DNA of 64,000 bases. It comes from Ricinus communis (lineage: Eukaryota > Streptophyta > Magnoliopsida > Malpighiales > Euphorbiaceae). A program made the translations under genes and the position numbers. The first letter of the stretch is position 1, and each line of letters begins with the position of its first letter. The notes under the pieces were generated by a model. The model worked only from the letters and a program-made list of their open reading frames with translations, searched no databases and had not been told where the DNA came from. This document shows, one piece after another, positions 1 through 11,116 of the stretch. The stretch covers positions 9,102,001 through 9,166,000 of the forward strand of contig NC_063259.1 of NCBI RefSeq assembly GCF_019578655.1. Reading direction: 5' to 3'.

Positions 1-75
1 TAGCAAATAAAAAATAAATACACTATTAAAGAAAAAGTATCCAAAAATGACACACATTTTAGTTCTATTTTACTG

Positions 76-640
76 ATTCCAAGATTGTATATGTGCTTTT
101 GATAATACAAAATATTATTATTACTAACAATCTTGTTTAGTGTTGTTATTGTTAATAGGTACTCTTTAATTGACATTAATGCAATGAAGTAAATATATAT
201 TAATGTTTGAAGTATGCAAGATAAAAATAAACACATAAGCATTGATTCAAGAGTTAAAGTCTTGAAGACTTAAGTCAATATGGACATCAAGATAAAATCA
301 TGAAGTAATAAAGATGGGAAGAGTGATAGAATATACAAGCGTAATGCAAAGAACATGTGGAGTCAAAAAACCCATATGAACAAGATAATTCCATGAAAAA
401 AATCGGTTAGCTGAAGTTTGAAGAATAAACTGTATTGCTTGGAAGAGTCTATGAGAGCAAGCTATAAATAGATGGATAGCTACATCAATATAGTTTTAGT
501 AACAAAAATTAAAATAAGTTTTGGAGCTAGAAAGATTGAGTTTCAAATTTTTGAGTGAATTATGCCCAAGCTGTCATATTAGACTACAATAAATAAGGTC
601 AATTAGAATTAGTAATAGTATTTCTAAAGAGGATTTTTAA
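76..640 (+). mobile_element. LTR fragment of a Ty1/copia (SIRE-like) element, left copy
   Basis: Bases from about 85 to 350 are repeated in direct orientation at 10,163-10,457: the same order of short blocks, including the ATGTGCTTTTGAT stretch, the TCTTGTTTAGT stretch and GATTCAAGAGTTAAAGTC. Since the right copy follows a polypurine tract and begins TGTTGACC, this left copy is read as the upstream LTR of the same element or family. It continues past the point where the right copy is truncated and contains a TATA box, as expected of an LTR. The first bases are diverged and the 3' end near 640 is a guess. No primer-binding site is recognisable downstream. Confidence 0.55.
462..470 (+). promoter_or_regulatory. 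TATA box of the left LTR
   Basis: CTATAAATA lies within the LTR-like segment, downstream of the part shared with the right copy, where the U3/R promoter of a plant LTR would sit. It is assigned from motif and position only. Confidence 0.4.
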
Positions 641-1200
641 CAATGCCCTTCTCCAGGTTTATAGCCGTGGAAGTCTAGTTTCATATGCAAAAGGTTTAAC
701 ATCAATCTGAGGTGTATTGAAGATGTAATAATACTGAAGCATGTACATAGTGTCATGTTGAGATGAGCAATAAAATGTTTTGATTTTCTAAAGTATGGAT
801 ATGACTGTTCTTGGCATTGCTTAAAACTATAAAATTATAGAAGATTGGTGAAAGTTTTAAACAAAATAAAAGGGTTCATCATTTGCAGTTATAGAACTCA
901 AGATATTGAATTTGGAAGCAATCATGCCCACGACATAAAAATCATGACCACAAAAAAAGAGCAAAAATAATCTAGTAAAGATTGCAATCGCGACTCTCCA
1001 ACGATCATATTTGGTGTGATTACGACAAGGATTTCTTAATCGTAAAATTAGCATTGACAGTCTATTGAATGGCAATTTTATAGTTGTTAGAGAAGATTTG
1101 ACTTAACCAACTTTTGTAACAGCTATATAGTGGAAAGACATTATAAATACTCACTTGAAACATGAACTTGAAGGTGGTTAAGCTCTCTAAGGATCAAATA
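641..1200. other. AT-rich stretch with no recognisable gene
   Basis: No coding similarity, RNA gene or clear repeat boundary is visible. The segment lies between the copia LTR fragment and a gypsy RNase H fragment. It may be retroelement leader or older intergenic DNA. Confidence 0.4.
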
Positions 1201-1204
1201 TAAG

Positions 1205-1372
1205 TGGAAAATATCTTCGAGATTGCATGCACCCTATAAGACTGGAAATAGTGTCTTAGCTTTCTCACAGCCCATATCATAGCCAAACAAGTCTGCTCTA
1301 CGAGATTGTACTTTGACTCATAAGGCAACAACTTCTTACTGAGATGATATGTTGCATACTCCACGTCATTGG
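1205..1372 (-). pseudogene. Isolated duplicate of a Tat-lineage RNase H segment
   Basis: On the minus strand this encodes the stretch around YATYHLSKKLLPYESKYNLV and CLAMIWAVRKLRHYFQSY, part of the RNase H domain that follows reverse transcriptase in Ty3/gypsy elements. About 155 bases are nearly identical to 5,822-5,977 of the larger pol fragment, with only a handful of substitutions, so the two copies are recently related. Upstream in the same frame (1,373-1,529) there is an open stretch beginning MEEDNAPWRASTPLYHGDS that is not retroviral in appearance. The join makes a 111-codon chimeric frame, which I read as accidental. No flanking LTR accompanies this copy. Confidence 0.75.
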
Positions 1373-1560
1373 GCTCCTCTACTAATGTTGCCTCTGGGGC
1401 TCCTCCTACAGCCATGTCTGATGTGATTTCAGGGAGCGTCACATTCCCCCTCGAATCTGATGGTCTCATACTGGAGTCCCCATGGTACAATGGAGTACTG
1501 GCTCGCCATGGAGCATTATCTTCTTCCATAGTTCATATTGAGCACTTGCATACATGTGGG

Positions 1561-2098
1561 TAACATTCTCTTTTATGTTTTCACGTCTCCTTTCTTGAAA
1601 AGTTAGTGAGATATAATGCAAATAACCATAAACATTCAGAGAGACCAGTTTGAGTACATAAATAGATTAGTTGGCACCACGAGGAGGCAATTTTTCATCC
1701 TTGGCGAGGAATGGTGGGTAAGAAAATGATTTGTGCAATGTAAAATCTGTGCATGTATATATATATAAAATGCACTAACTAATTTCTTTTTGGATTTTCA
1801 TCAAAGGAATCAAGAAAGCTTGCAAGTGCAAGTGGATTACCGGTAACATCAGATTAACACTCAACAACATCGGATCGACACTTTGACACTTTAGTTATCG
1901 ACCTTGCAGACCTAAGAGATGGACACCAACTTAAACAATGGGATGGGGGATTCAGTAGAGAACTCTAACTTTTGATTTTTACCTTTGTATTTTGACTCTT
2001 TTACCTTTTTGTAGAACTTTTTTTAACTTTTTTGAGTATACAAAATCCTTTATTTTGGTTTTCAAATCGCTTTCATTTTTCTTCATTTTCTTTTATTA
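1561..2098. other. Non-coding spacer upstream of the DUF7745-like frame
   Basis: No gene is visible. A short TA run sits near 1,757. T-rich blocks occur at 1,970-2,095 just before the coding-like region that follows. Confidence 0.35.
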
Positions 2099-3390
2099 TT
2101 GCATTTATATAAGCTCCTCAAAACCCTAACAGGTGATGATTTGATCAAACTTGAAAAATTATCTTTTATCCTTCAAAGCCATGCAACATACAAGCTTGAT
2201 TATGACTTTCTCCATGTTGCTGTCAACGTTTGGTGTGTCTTTAGGTTCAATGGGCAAGAGTTGTGTCCCATAATTGAAGAATTCTCTACCATTCTTGGAG
2301 GCCCTAGGATTCTACTCATCCTATTATCTTGCCAAAACTTGATGAGCCTTTTTCTGGCAAACTAATGGAGTTATTCGACATACCCCTAGCTGAGGTACTT
2401 TCTCATTTTATTGGTGAGTATATTACCCTTACTTCTCTGATCTCCTGCTCTTAGAAGAAGGAAAAGGGCACACCTGCTTGGATTCCAATACTGGCCTTTT
2501 ACCTTTATACCCAATTTCTGTTGATTACTGCTCAATGAGGGGAGATATTAGAATTGCTTGCATTATTTATCAGATGGAGCATGAAACAGATCCAATTTCA
2601 GTCATCTTGATTGAAACCATCATTGGGTTAGACTTGTACAAAGCCCATCAATGGTTTGGTGGTAGCTTCGTTCTCTTACAGGTATGCAGCCAAATCTTTT
2701 TTTTTTACTATTTATTTTTTTTCTCTTAATTTTTACCTAAGCCACCCTATCGAATTTTCAACTCAGCAGACTTTATTTTTGCTTAAGCTACCCTTTTAGA
2801 TTTTCAACTTAGCTTATTTTTCTTCTTTTTTTTTTTCCTATATGTTCTCTTTTTCTATCTCTCTTTGTAGATTTGGCAGCGAGAGAAGATTTAAACATTG
2901 ACCATCCTGAGGAATATCGACAAATGCGAGTTGAAGCACATACAAACTCGATCTGTTGTTACCCTACAAGGTCATTATGACTGGATTTTCTAGATGAAGG
3001 GCATTCCAAACACACTCATTCGTTGGGCCTGCCCTTGGTGGAAGATCAAGCATGTCACACTCATGGTGTATGGTGATTTTGTACCCTTACCAGGACTACG
3101 AGCATCCATCTTTTACACATCGCCGAGACTTTGTCACTAGTATAGGCGGAAACAACAGAGCTTGGAATTCCATTATAAATTCGAAGGCTTCCTACTCAAA
3201 TAGGATTTCTTAGATAAAATCAAGAGATTTTGGCCCCGCCGAGACATAGCGAGACCCCGATTTCGAAGATGATATGACCACTGATGACAACTTCAAAGCT
3301 TGCGTTCAGCTTCAGATTTCCACTTCTCTTGGTTTTACACGGTTCAAGAGGACCCAAAAACTAGCTGTTGTATCTAGGGATGCATATGCG
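2099..3390 (+). pseudogene. Decayed DUF7745-like frame associated with plant retroelements
   Basis: The first part (2,099-2,365) reads with the pattern FNGQELCPIIEEFSTILGGP, resembling the 'F..EL.PT.EE(Y/F)..L.G' signature of the plant DUF7745 / retroelement-associated N-terminal domain. A second block (2,478-2,690) gives ETIIGLDLYKAHQWFGGSFV followed by LLQV. A T-rich stretch that could be a decayed intron follows (about 2,686-2,868, GTATGCAG at the left, TTTGTAG at the right). The third block (2,869-3,390) has CPWWKIKHVTLMVYGDFVPL and PGL, also typical. Several stops and frame changes interrupt it. It lies just beyond the integrase end of the minus-strand Tat fragment and reads in the opposite direction, matching the antisense extra frames reported in some Tat elements. 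The family name is from memory of the motif. Confidence 0.55.
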
Positions 3391-3715
3391 AAAAGAAGAA
3401 GAAGACAAAAAACATACTTCTTGTTTAGATTTTATTTATTTTGCTTAGGACTTTTAGCTTTTTTTCTTCTTTCAATTAGTATGTAGAATGCTAAACATAC
3501 ATATATATGTTTGATAGCAATTCTAAACCATTTATTTATTTAGTAAAAGCCTAGATGGGCACATTTTGATTTCTCATGATACAACTCCTGTCATCAGCCA
3601 GTCTTTTCAGATTTTCTAGCTGATTATTTTCTCTTTTGTTGCCCTAATTTTTTGCTTGACCAGTCCTTTTAGGTTTTCCAATCAGTAACTACTTTTTTCT
3701 ATTTATTACTTATTT
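3391..3715. other. Spacer between DUF7745-like frame and Tat integrase, with degenerate motif repeats
   Basis: The segment is T-rich and non-coding. Motifs of the form CTTTTYAGRTTTTCYA recur at about 3,605-3,625 and 3,663-3,685, and related copies occur inside the putative intron at about 2,745-2,765 and 2,790-2,812. They may be remnants of short repeats of the kind found between pol and the 3' LTR of Tat elements. Confidence 0.35.
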
Positions 3716-6080
3716 TTATACATAGTATTTCTTAAGATGATCCAAGTTGATTGGTTTAGTAAACTTGTTCCCTTCTAGGTTTGAGATCTTAGCAACATCT
3801 TTAGGCATGATCTTCTTTACCAAGTACGGGTGTTCCCAATTAGGCCTGAACTTTCCTCTTGGTTCAAATGCAATAGGTCTTGTGTGCTTCAATACTAAAT
3901 CACTAGCTCTAGTCTTTCCTGGCTTCACTTTCTTATTGAATGCCCTAGCTATACTTTTCTAATACAACTGCATATGATATAAGGCTTTCATCCTTTTTTC
4001 ATCAACTAGAGCCAATTGCTGGTATCTTTGCTCGACCCGTTGATACTCTGATATTTCACCTCTAATACAACTCCCAAAGACTTTAACTCCAACTGAACCG
4101 GTAAAACTGCTTTAGTCCCGTAAACCATAGAGTATAGTGTTTGCCCTGTCGATGTTTGCTCGGTTGTTCGATATCCCCAAAGTGTAAATGGTAACTGAAA
4201 CGACCAGTTCTTATGATTCCACAACATCTTTGAGAGTATTTCTTCAAGTTCTTATTGGATGTTTCCACCTCTCTATTCGCCTAAGGTTTATACAAAGAAG
4301 ACCTGTGATGCTCGATCGCATATTCTGCTAACAGGTCTGTTGTCTCACTCATGAACTACACCCCATTATCTGTTATGACATGATGCGGGACCCTATATCG
4401 GAAAATCAAGTTCCTTTCTATAAATATGGCCATCTGTCTTACACCTATGGTAGTGGACGACTAGACTTCAACCCACTTAGAAAAGTAGTCAATTGCTACG
4501 ACTATGAACATACGACCGTTTGAGGGAGGCTTTATTTGTCCAATGATGTGGATCCCCCAAGCTGCGAAGGGCCTAGAAGATGTTAAGTTATGCAACTCTA
4601 TTAGAGGTATGTGACTCAAGTCACTATACAGCTAGCATTTACAACACTTCCTTTTTCATTGTTAACCAATAATATCCTTAACCCAAATTTACAGTGGTAA
4701 AAATAAAAAAAATGGTGGTCTTGTTTTTAATAAAAGCAAAGACTTTAATAAAGATAAAAATAAACTAATTAAATTCAATTTTTTTCTTTGGCCCCATTTT
4801 TAGTTAGAAGATTTAGCATGTATGAATTGTGGTTCAACACCAATAATGCCAGCCAGTTCAGCTTGTATGATCTTCCCGGTTAATACTAAGCCATTTATAT
4901 GAGGCCCACATACTCCTTTGTGCATTTCTTCCATTACAACTTGAGCTTTTGTTTTAGTCACACATCGGAGTTGTACACCCAAAACCATTCTTTTATATAA
5001 GACTCCCTCATGGCTGATGTAATTTCTGGCTTGAATCCACAGCGTGTATCTTTCCCTGGCATTCGCTTCCTCTAGATATTTTTTATTTTCTACAAACCTC
5101 TTTAGATCATAAAATCAAGACTTTCGGTCCCATTTGAACTTGCATTACCCGATCCTCTTAATAACAAGACGCACCCGATTTTACAGTCACCAAAGGCTTC
5201 ATCAGAAGCTACAAGAGGTTGACCCACATAGACGATAGGGTAGCCAATGCATCCGCCATCTAATTCTTATCTCGAGGCAAGTATACAAACAAACATTTGG
5301 AGAAATTACATAAGTCTTAAGATAGTTAACATACAACTTTAACTTCTCCTCCTTTACTTCCCATTCTTCAATGGCTTGTTGGATTACTAGCATGAAGTCC
5401 CTATAGACCATCAACTACTTCGCTCCCGCTACCATGGCCGCTTCAATCCAAATAAACATGCTTCGTACTCCGCCATATTATTGGTCATTCTAAAGTCCAA
5501 TATATTGGCCATTGGCAACATCTCTCCTTTTGGTGTGATCAGAACTACTCCTAACCCTGCACCTTTTGCATTTACAGCTCTATCGAAGTACATCTTCCAT
5601 TCTTGGACCTCGATTGCCCTCAGATTTTCATCAGGAAACTCCAAATCCCAAGGGTCATTATTTCGATCGCATTCTGAGCTAAAAATTATGCTACAGCCCT
5701 ACCTTTAACTACCTTCTTGGTAAAATACTCCATGTCGAACTTTGTCAAGAGAACTAACCACCTAACCAATTTTCTTATAAGATATAGAGCTTCAAACAAA
5801 TACTTCAGTGGGTCTATCTTCGAGATTGCATGCACCCTATAAGATTGGAAATAGTGTCTTAGCTTTCTCATAGCCCATATCATAGCCAAACAAGTCTGCT
5901 CTACGAGATTGTACTTTGACTCATAAGGCAACAACTTCTTACTGAGATGATATGTTGCATACTTCACGTCATTGGGTCCATATTGTGTTACCATTGTCCC
6001 TATGTCTTCCTCTTCGAAGACTAAGTATAAAATCAGCGGCCTGCCATCCTTTGGCAGCTTTAGTACCAGTGGCTTCATTA
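3716..6080 (-). pseudogene. Ty3/gypsy Tat-lineage pol fragment: RNase H, second RNase H, integrase
   Basis: Read on the minus strand from 6,080 down. The end of reverse transcriptase/RNase H (5,686-6,080) shows IKEYLMKPLVL, RPLILYLVFEEED and YHLSKKLLPYESKYNLVEQT. A second RNase H-like domain (about 5,200-5,644) shows WKMYFDRAVNAKGAGLGVVL and TNNMAEYEACLFGL; this extra domain is diagnostic of the Tat lineage. The integrase zinc-binding part (4,870-4,990) shows MEEMHKGVCGPHINGLVLTG. The catalytic core has VAIDYFSKWVEV (first Asp, near 4,470-4,500), HHVITDNG (second Asp, near 4,370) and NREVETSNKN (Glu, near 4,260). The C-terminal GPY/F-like region (3,716-3,928) ends in LDHLKKYYV and a stop. Many stops and frameshifts make it non-functional. 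Gag, protease and most of RT are missing on the upstream side, where LTR sequence joins directly. Confidence 0.88.
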
Positions 6081-6089
6081 GATACTCTT

Positions 6090-6845
6090 TAATTCTATCG
6101 AAGGTTTGGAAGATGATATGAATAATGATGCTCGGGGAACCCTCAAGTTGTCAACGTAGTTGATTGTTCTACAAGTCTCACGAGATAATCATGTAGTTGA
6201 GTCGAAGATCGGTTGAGGATTTAATGCTGGATGAGGTTTTGAAAAGCTTTTGTCATTCTTTTAAGATTTCCTAATGTCAGTTCTTTCTTAGTGCCTATAG
6301 CTGTGTGTTTTGCTTAAAGTGTATCGACTGCTAGATCTTCCTAAGAATCGGCTCCTTGCTAACACTTGCCACCCTAGACCTAGGAGTTAATGTTGCATTT
6401 ATAGACATAGGGTTTAGGAAACCCTAGGAGCAGAACGATAGACTTAATTTTTTAGAGATTATCTCTAATAAATTCAAATAAAATCCCAAATTTATCAATA
6501 AGAACCTTCTAGAAAATTATTTTGGACGTAACAGTGCCAAAAGAATGACGTCGAATCAAGAAAACCAAGAATCGACACTGTGTAGAGCCGATTGTCTCCA
6601 AATGAGAAAAAGTTTATGAAAAATTTACAATTTAGTCCCTAAACTTGTGAAATTCATCGTTTCAACCTTTAAACTTCATTTTTTTTATAATTAAATCCAA
6701 ATTAATTTTAAAAAGGTGATTTTAGTCGGATTAAACTCAGCCCTAACCTCAGATTCGCCCATCCTCCGTCTCCCGAGACCTGAGAAGGCAGTAACTTTCA
6801 TCATAGGGTGTTTCGTAATTCTTTCGATATCTTGATCTGGAAAAT
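6090..6845 (-). mobile_element. Tat-family LTR fragment fused to pol
   Basis: On the minus strand this matches the LTR at 33,218-34,120 (+): the GATGGGCGAATC block, a segment with GGCTCTACACAG-type motifs, TTCTAGAA-rich spacing, CTATAAATG and the terminal TTGACAACTTGAG region. It therefore belongs to the same LTR family as the large + strand Tat element. It abuts the RT/RNase H boundary with no PBS, gag or protease between, so an internal deletion of several kb joined the LTR to pol. Confidence 0.72.
6396..6404 (-). promoter_or_regulatory. TATA box of the minus-strand Tat LTR
   Basis: The minus strand reads TCTATAAATG at this point, aligned with the same motif at 33,783-33,791 in the + strand LTR. 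Conservation in both LTR copies supports a promoter role. Confidence 0.45.
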
Positions 6846-6850
6846 GGGTG

Positions 6851-8075
6851 CTGATAATGAGTGTTGATATTGATTTATGAAATATTGTAGAAGTTGGTAT
6901 TTGGGTTAGAAAACTCAAAAATCAATGGAATGCACATGATGAACAACAATTTATATTAAACATCAAAGCCATGGAAATTTTAAGAAATTCTTAAAATGAA
7001 ATTGCTTATGAAAAAATTGAATCATGTGTTAGTGTTAAGGATATTTAGGATTATCTTAATTCTACTTACAACACTAACACTATAAGTGAAGAGACTGAAC
7101 TTATGAAGGAAATCAAATGACAAGAAGAAAAGAATAAAAAGAACTATCAACATTGCTCTATTGAGGATCACACATTAGAATTTGTGCAATATGCTATTGA
7201 GAAGCTAATGAAGGAAAACAAAAATAAACTTTTGAAAAAGAAAATTTATCTTTGATTTCAAGACAAATTACTTTGGAAGAGCAAACTAAAGAGCTTTCGA
7301 AGAAATCACTTAGTGTTGAAAATATCTTGGAAAGTAATGAGATTCGCAAGAACGAGAATAGAGCTTTCAAAGAAGAAAATGAATATTTGAAAGATTAAAT
7401 CATATCCCTAGCTTCCACCAAAGATATTTTAGAAAAGAAAAATGATGAGCTTTCAATAAAGTCCCAAAACTTTGATAACACTTTGAAAGAAGATGAAGTT
7501 TCAAAAAAGGAAAATGAAGTTCTTAAATATGAGATTATTGATTTGAAATCATCATTTTTAAAAAGGAACAGAAACTCTTGATGCTTTTTCCTAGGTTTAC
7601 AAAAATCATCTTGCATAAGATAAGGATTAGGCTACAATAATGCATCACCTAACACACACAAGACCAAGTTTGTGAAAGCATCTTATTGCTCAAATGATCA
7701 TGCAGCAATTAGCACACAAGTGTGTATGTTGCTAAAATGTCTCATGCTAAACGTGATCATTCTAAGCATATACATAGTTATACTTACACACATAAGAATA
7801 AATTTCGTGTGAGTAGTAAGCATGGTATTATATAAAATTTTATGGATATTGTTACTCTTGCAATGCATATGGACATAAAGCATTTAATTGTAAACTAGAA
7901 GATATATCCATTCATCTCATGCTAGACCATTTATTAGACATTGCACTTATGTAATAGAAATGTTCATTTTGCTTATAATTATGCTTTCAAGAGAAAACAA
8001 TCCAAAACCAAGATGGTTTGGGTTGCTAAGACTAACAATCAAGGACCCAAATACAAATAGGTACTTAGAAAACTA
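6851..8075 (+). pseudogene. Decayed gag of a SIRE/Maximus-type Ty1/copia element
   Basis: Starting at ATG 6,851 the translation gives MSVDIDL, then NQWNAHDEQQFILNIKAMEI and ESCVSVKDI, matching the N-terminal gag (UBN2/DUF4219) of SIRE-type elements, but with in-frame stops. A charged, heptad-like segment follows in another frame (about 7,230-7,590), with SLASTKDILEKKNDELSIKS and KENEVLKYEIIDLKS, the coiled-coil part typical of this gag. Near 7,985-8,060 the motif KRKQSKTKMVWVAKTNNQGP marks the linker after the usual zinc knuckle; no intact CCHC is seen. Frameshifts and stops are numerous, so no product is expected. Confidence 0.75.
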
Positions 8076-10130
8076 TTTTCTTCTTATTGGATGCAAGGTA
8101 TAAAAAGAAAAACACTTGAACAAAATGTACAAATTGGCATGTAACAAAGGTCAAAATATTTTAATCAGCATCAAACTCCAAGGTATTGGAATGGAAATGG
8201 TGAGCAGTGGAAATACAAAGGAATAGAAAGACTATCTCCATTTAGAGACTGAAGATGGAAGATCTTATGAGGGAATTACCATCATCAAAGAGCTAAAATG
8301 GGAGAGAAAAATGAAGAACATATAAAGTCTCTCAAATACATTGGCAAATTATAACTTCTCATTCCATATGGACATCAACAACACAAAATCAAGAAAGATA
8401 AGGCAAAAGTGGTACTTCTAAACTTTAGTCTTGGTTATATATGTTTGATGTGTTTTTGGGAATATTAAATACGCATGTGTTAAATAAGTTTTATTATGCA
8501 TATATGTTATATGTTGATGTATAAATCTTAAAGTTTTACATAATTTGATGTGTAATAACCATTTGGATTATGCACTTAATCCTTTAATATAATAAATGCT
8601 AAATTATTCAAAAATTGACATCATCGTGGATAACTCTTTGTTATCTTATAGATGTTAACTCTCAAGGACCCAATAAGTTAAAGAGTACCATACTTATTGA
8701 TTCTTGTAGATATACTTTAAGGAGAATGTTCTTGCATCATGTTTAATAAAAAGGAAGGACATGAGTCAAATTTGAGAAAGCATGAGTGCAAATTAAGATG
8801 CATGCTCTTAGGAGGAGTCTAAATGTTAACAATGCTAGAATCAAAAAATAAAAGTGGAGTATCTCTTGAGTTCTTTAATTAAAATAATTTGAATTTCTAA
8901 TTTCATGCTCCCAAAGATTTTAAAATGCTCTTTATCCTTAAATTGATGGAAAGTCATTTTTACTCTTGAGATGAATACATCTTATTCTTGATTAAGCTAA
9001 CCCCTTGGTCCTTGAAAGGTAGCTATTTTTGCTTCTATTTTTGATAGAAAATATAAATAAAGTACAAAGTGGTCTCAAAGAGAAAATACCTAAGAACTCT
9101 TAATGAATATAAGAGAGAAGCATACCAAGAACTATGAACAAAGTTAAAGAATTAAGTATTTGCAACTTTCCAATGTGCTCAAGGAGATTCAATTAATCTT
9201 AGTATCGAAGGAATTTGCTAATGGAAATATAGTTGCAATGCTATTCTCAAGCACTATCTACTCTCACTCTTCAATGAACCTCATAAGTTGTGAGTAAATC
9301 TTTATGTTGAGTATACTTGAATGCTTATTTGCTAATTGCCTATGTTTATTTAATAGCAACCCTTAACTTCTCATCCTTCTTTCTATTAAGAACAAGTGGT
9401 CTTATCCTTACACTTATTAATCATGAAAAGGATTATTGGTTAATAGGGGAGCTTAATTTATATGATTATCGTGCTTGAGGGGAGATTTATATGAATTAAC
9501 GCTCTACTTGTGCAAAAGTTAGTTGTTTTTGTTTTGTAACAAAATCATTTAAGCTTCAAAAATTCTCTTCAACATTTAAATGTCAATTGATCAAGCTATA
9601 AAGACTGAAAATAAGTTGGAGGAACTAAATGATCTACTATAGAAATCTTGCCAAAAAAGAAGGAGAATCGTGTAATAAATTTCTATCATATTAAGGGGAG
9701 TATAATCAAACCTCACTTATACATTTGTTTCAGATATATTTTAGATCTTCTAGATGAAGTATTTAAATATACACTCTCATGCACCAAGATTTCAAATGAT
9801 CATATATTATAAGAAGGATTAATTAATATTTATATGATCATGCTCTTTTAAAATGGTTTATATTATTCTCTATAGTTGTGCTAAAGAATTATTGGTTTGA
9901 GGGAGAGATATATTTTTAGTTTTGCAAGTATTACTTTTTTTTAAGGAGGAGTAAACACATAAAGATCCTCGAATTGCAAAAGAAATGGAAAATATATATG
10001 TATCTTTTAATTTCATGCATTTGTCTAACCTATTGTATTTACAATATATACACTTTATGTTGATAACCCTTTTTGAATGATTCCAAAAGAGGGAGAATTA
10101 TTTTGATTATTCAATCAATGTTTTGTCATC
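8076..10130 (+). mobile_element. Non-coding internal region of the copia element, lacking pol
   Basis: Between gag and the polypurine tract no protease, integrase, RT or RNase H motif can be read in any frame. The segment is AT-rich and ends in the expected 3' internal boundary. The element is therefore either a non-autonomous deletion derivative or has had pol replaced by unrelated sequence. Confidence 0.45.
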
Positions 10131-10147
10131 ATAAAAAAAGGAGAGAT
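10131..10147 (+). promoter_or_regulatory. Polypurine tract of the copia element
   Basis: A purine-rich run (AAAAAAAGGAGAGAT) directly precedes TGTTGACC, the usual start of SIRE-type LTRs. The reverse-strand copy of the same arrangement is present at 21,416-21,430 in the second copia element. It primes plus-strand DNA synthesis in reverse transcription. Confidence 0.7.
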
Positions 10148-10262
10148 TGTTGACCCTAAAGTTTCATATGTGCTTTTGATGATACAAAATATTATTACTA
10201 TTAACAATCTTGTTTAGTCTTGTTGTTGTTAGTACTCTTTAATTACCATTGATGCAACGAAG

Positions 10263-10318
<56 letters not shown>

Positions 10319-10457
10319 GAGTATGCAAGATGAAAATAAAGATATAAGCATCGATTCAAGAGTTAAAGTCTTGAAGACTTGACTCAATATGAACATTAAG
10401 ATAAAATCATGAAGTAATAAAGATGAAAAAAGTAATAAAACATATAAGCGCAATCCA
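10148..10457 (+). mobile_element. Truncated 3' LTR of the copia element
   Basis: The LTR begins TGTTGACC just after the polypurine tract. It aligns with 85-350 over roughly 270 bases, apart from an expanded TA microsatellite, and similarity stops near 10,457. The TATA-containing part and LTR end seen in the left copy are missing, so the element lost its right end. Confidence 0.75.
10266..10315. repeat. (TA)n microsatellite inside the right LTR
   Basis: About 25 TA units. The matching place in the left LTR has only a short AAATATATATTAAT, so the run expanded after the two LTRs separated. Confidence 0.95.
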
Positions 10458-10626
10458 ATTTATTGTAATTTATTGTGAAAAGAGTACATGTGTATTATTG
10501 CCACTTAATGTGAAATATCTTTAATTTTATTTTTCATTGTAATATCTATTAGTATCTTATTATCAATTAATTTTTATATTAAATTATATAAAATTAATAT
10601 TTTAATAACACTAATCATAAAAAAAA

Positions 10627-10762
10627 TTTAGTAAATTTATATATCATTCCCCTTCCCACTTTTATGTATATATGTTATAATTATTATCATTACTCGAGAA
10701 TTTTAGTAAATTTATATATCCTTATCCTTCCCACTTATATATACATATATTATAATTATTAT
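10627..10762. repeat. Tandem duplication of about 60 bp
   Basis: Two copies (10,627-10,687 and 10,702-10,762) share TTTAGTAAATTTATATATC, then CCTTCCCACTT and TATAATTATTAT, with a few substitutions, separated by 14 bases. Confidence 0.8.
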
Positions 10763-11116
10763 AAATAGCAAAAGGATTAGCCTCTGACGTAGGCTCAGTG
10801 CATATTCATATTCGGACAACTAAACTTCTTAAAATTTATCATTTGCACACCTCAACTTTTTCTTTTGTCACGTAAACACTCAACTGCTGTCTTTCTTCCG
10901 GCAGCCGCTGACAAATCTTGAAAAGTTTTAAATGTTAGCATACATAAAAGCTACGAGTATTTTAGTGATATCTGTTTTCTGTAGAATTGGATGGGTGATT
11001 GATTGAAAGTAGCTTGTTCTGTGGTTCTGTCTATGATTCGGGAAATTAAAAAGGAAAAAGAATTTTTCTTTAAAAAAAAAGTTGAGGAATTTCTACAATA
11101 GATCAGCACGGTGGTT

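Noticed and set aside
1194..1529. Host gene of 111 codons on the minus strand
   Set aside because: Half is a retroelement RNase H fragment; the other half has no recognisable domain and the + strand is open as well.
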